This document shows, in pieces, positions 23,676-24,236 of a stretch of DNA of 24,236 nucleotides. The position numbers and the translations under genes were made by a program. How positions within the stretch are numbered: the stretch's first letter is position 1; every line of letters starts with the position of its first letter. Source of the DNA: Desulfobulbus sp. (lineage in GTDB: Bacteria > Desulfobacterota > Desulfobulbia > Desulfobulbales > Desulfobulbaceae); contig JAUVLX010000013.1 in assembly GCA_030600525.1 (NCBI GenBank), positions 1 through 24,236 of the forward strand, in the 5' to 3' direction. Under the pieces are notes generated by a model. That model saw only the letters and a program-made list of their open reading frames with translations. It was not told where the DNA came from and ran no database searches.

Positions 23676-23831
23676 TTCAGGCAGGTCTTCTGACTTCCGG
23701 ATCATTCGACTCACTGCGCCTTCCCGATAATTATATCAGTGACATTAATGCAGTATTCGTCCCCGGTTACAGCGGCGGGCCCGTCTCCGATTACACACGG
23801 AGTTCCCTTTTCATCCATTACGGAACCTGAA
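23676..23831 (-). promoter_or_regulatory. Cobalamin (B12) riboswitch
   Basis: On the minus strand the conserved landmarks come in order: the closing stem TTCAGG (23831-23826) with CCTGAA (23681-23676), AGGGAACTCCGTGTGTAATC, ACGGGCCCGCCGCTGTAACC, GGGGACGA, the ACTGCATTAATGTCACTG arm, GGGAAGGCGCAGTGAGTCGA, and the signature CCGGAAGTCAGAAGACCTGC at the 3' side. These match the B12-box riboswitch consensus closely and no element looks damaged. It has a promoter just upstream and a terminator just downstream, yet no recognisable cobalamin or cobalt gene follows on this strand before tatD, 650 bases away. Confidence 0.95.
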
Positions 23832-23845
23832 ATGTACTTAAGTCA

Positions 23846-23874
23846 CTAAAACAAAAAGACCTTCAACAAGTCAA
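23846..23874 (-). promoter_or_regulatory. Candidate promoter for the cobalamin riboswitch transcript
   Basis: On the minus strand TTGACT (23874-23869) and TTTTAG (23851-23846) are 17 bases apart. A start about 7 bases further would fall just before the first arm of the riboswitch at 23831, which supports it, though the -10 box is a weak match. Confidence 0.5.
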
Positions 23875-23976
23875 GCAAAATCTATGACTAATCATTCCTT
23901 GGTTCGTATCTGTCCAGAAATGAGGGATTTGGTTTAAGAGCGGAAAAGCGAAATCGCCATTGATTATATTAAGCTG

Positions 23977-24006
23977 TTGATACATACTTACTAAAAGGCT
24001 TATTAT
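23977..24006 (+). promoter_or_regulatory. Candidate promoter for the sensor gene at the right edge
   Basis: TTGATA (23977-23982) and TATTAT (24001-24006) are separated by 18 bases, each matching the sigma-70 consensus at five of six positions. The transcript would have a leader of about 50 bases. It is divergent from the riboswitch promoter. Confidence 0.5.
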
Positions 24007-24063
24007 TAGAATATACTCTATATATGCGATGGGCGCAAAAAGAGCTCCTTGAAGGAGATTCAT

Positions 24064-24236
24064 ATGGAAAATAAAGGGATGAGAAGGCTTTCAAGAGCTA
24101 TTTCTATACGTATTGCCTTGCCGGCACTCCTTACCATTCTTCTTTTTATCGTCTCTATTTTTCTGGTCATCCTCCCCTCACTTGAAAAAAGTTTCATGGC
24201 TGGCAAGCGTGAGATGATCAAGGAACTCATTGAGAC
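24064..24236 (+). CDS. N-terminus of a membrane sensor protein (kinase or chemoreceptor type), cut by window end
   Basis: Only 57 codons are inside the window. The protein starts MENKGMRRLSRAISIRIALP, has one strong membrane segment (about 18-38, LLTILLFIVSIFLVILP), and continues LEKSFMAGKREMIKELIET. That amphipathic beginning right after the first helix is typical of periplasmic single-Cache sensor domains in Desulfobacterota histidine kinases and chemoreceptors, but the effector domain is outside the window, so the class is open. The ATG at 24064 has AAGGAG six bases upstream; that sequence can pair with CTCCT just before it (24045-24049 with 24053-24057). Confidence 0.75.
   Translation, partial: MENKGMRRLSRAISIRIALPALLTILLFIVSIFLVILPSLEKSFMAGKREMIKELIE

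Overview
The window looks like chromosomal DNA of an anaerobic, Gram-negative bacterium, most likely a Desulfobacterota member near Desulfobulbales. This is an inference from the rplU-rpmA-obgE-proB-proA-nadD order, a rubredoxin, a C-terminal-type zinc-ribbon module seen often in that group, and a moderate-to-low GC content. No rRNA, tRNA or CRISPR array was seen.

Layout. 1-1991 (minus): the end of a Zn/Mn-type ABC transporter (permease, cut by the window edge, then ATPase) and a small rubredoxin. 2235-7294 (plus): ribosomal proteins L21 and L27, a strong terminator, the GTPase ObgE, proline synthesis (ProB, ProA) and NAD synthesis (NadD). 7291-13811 (plus): a 1093-residue fusion of an EndoQ-type deaminated-DNA endonuclease with a UvrD/Rep-type helicase, a hybrid histidine kinase with receiver and Hpt domains, and a receiver-PAS-GGDEF diguanylate cyclase. 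The last two could form a phosphorelay to c-di-GMP. 13865-18266 (minus): a CBS-pair protein, the bifunctional NAD(P)HX repair enzyme, a two-helix membrane protein with a zinc ribbon, and a GT39-type glycosyltransferase. 18567-19905: an IS110-family insertion sequence. 19919-23022 (minus): TatD-type nuclease, TcdA, a SAM methyltransferase and TenA. 23581-23874 (minus): a complete cobalamin riboswitch with promoter and terminator but no recognisable cobalamin gene behind it. 24064-end (plus): the start of a membrane sensor protein.

Two observations stand out. First, the IS110 element carries upstream of its recombinase a three-hairpin region laid out like a bridge RNA. Its presumed donor loop contains one segment identical to the right end and one complementary to the left end, each including a CT core. 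Its presumed target loop is complementary to the right flank across the same core. These matches fix the element at about 18567-19905; only the left target guide is not convincingly matched. Second, the EndoQ-helicase fusion carries two beta-clamp-like motifs, QLNMF at the end of the EndoQ module and QLSLF at the extreme C-terminus. This suggests a replisome-tethered repair machine in one chain, translationally linked to nadD and to the sensor kinase.
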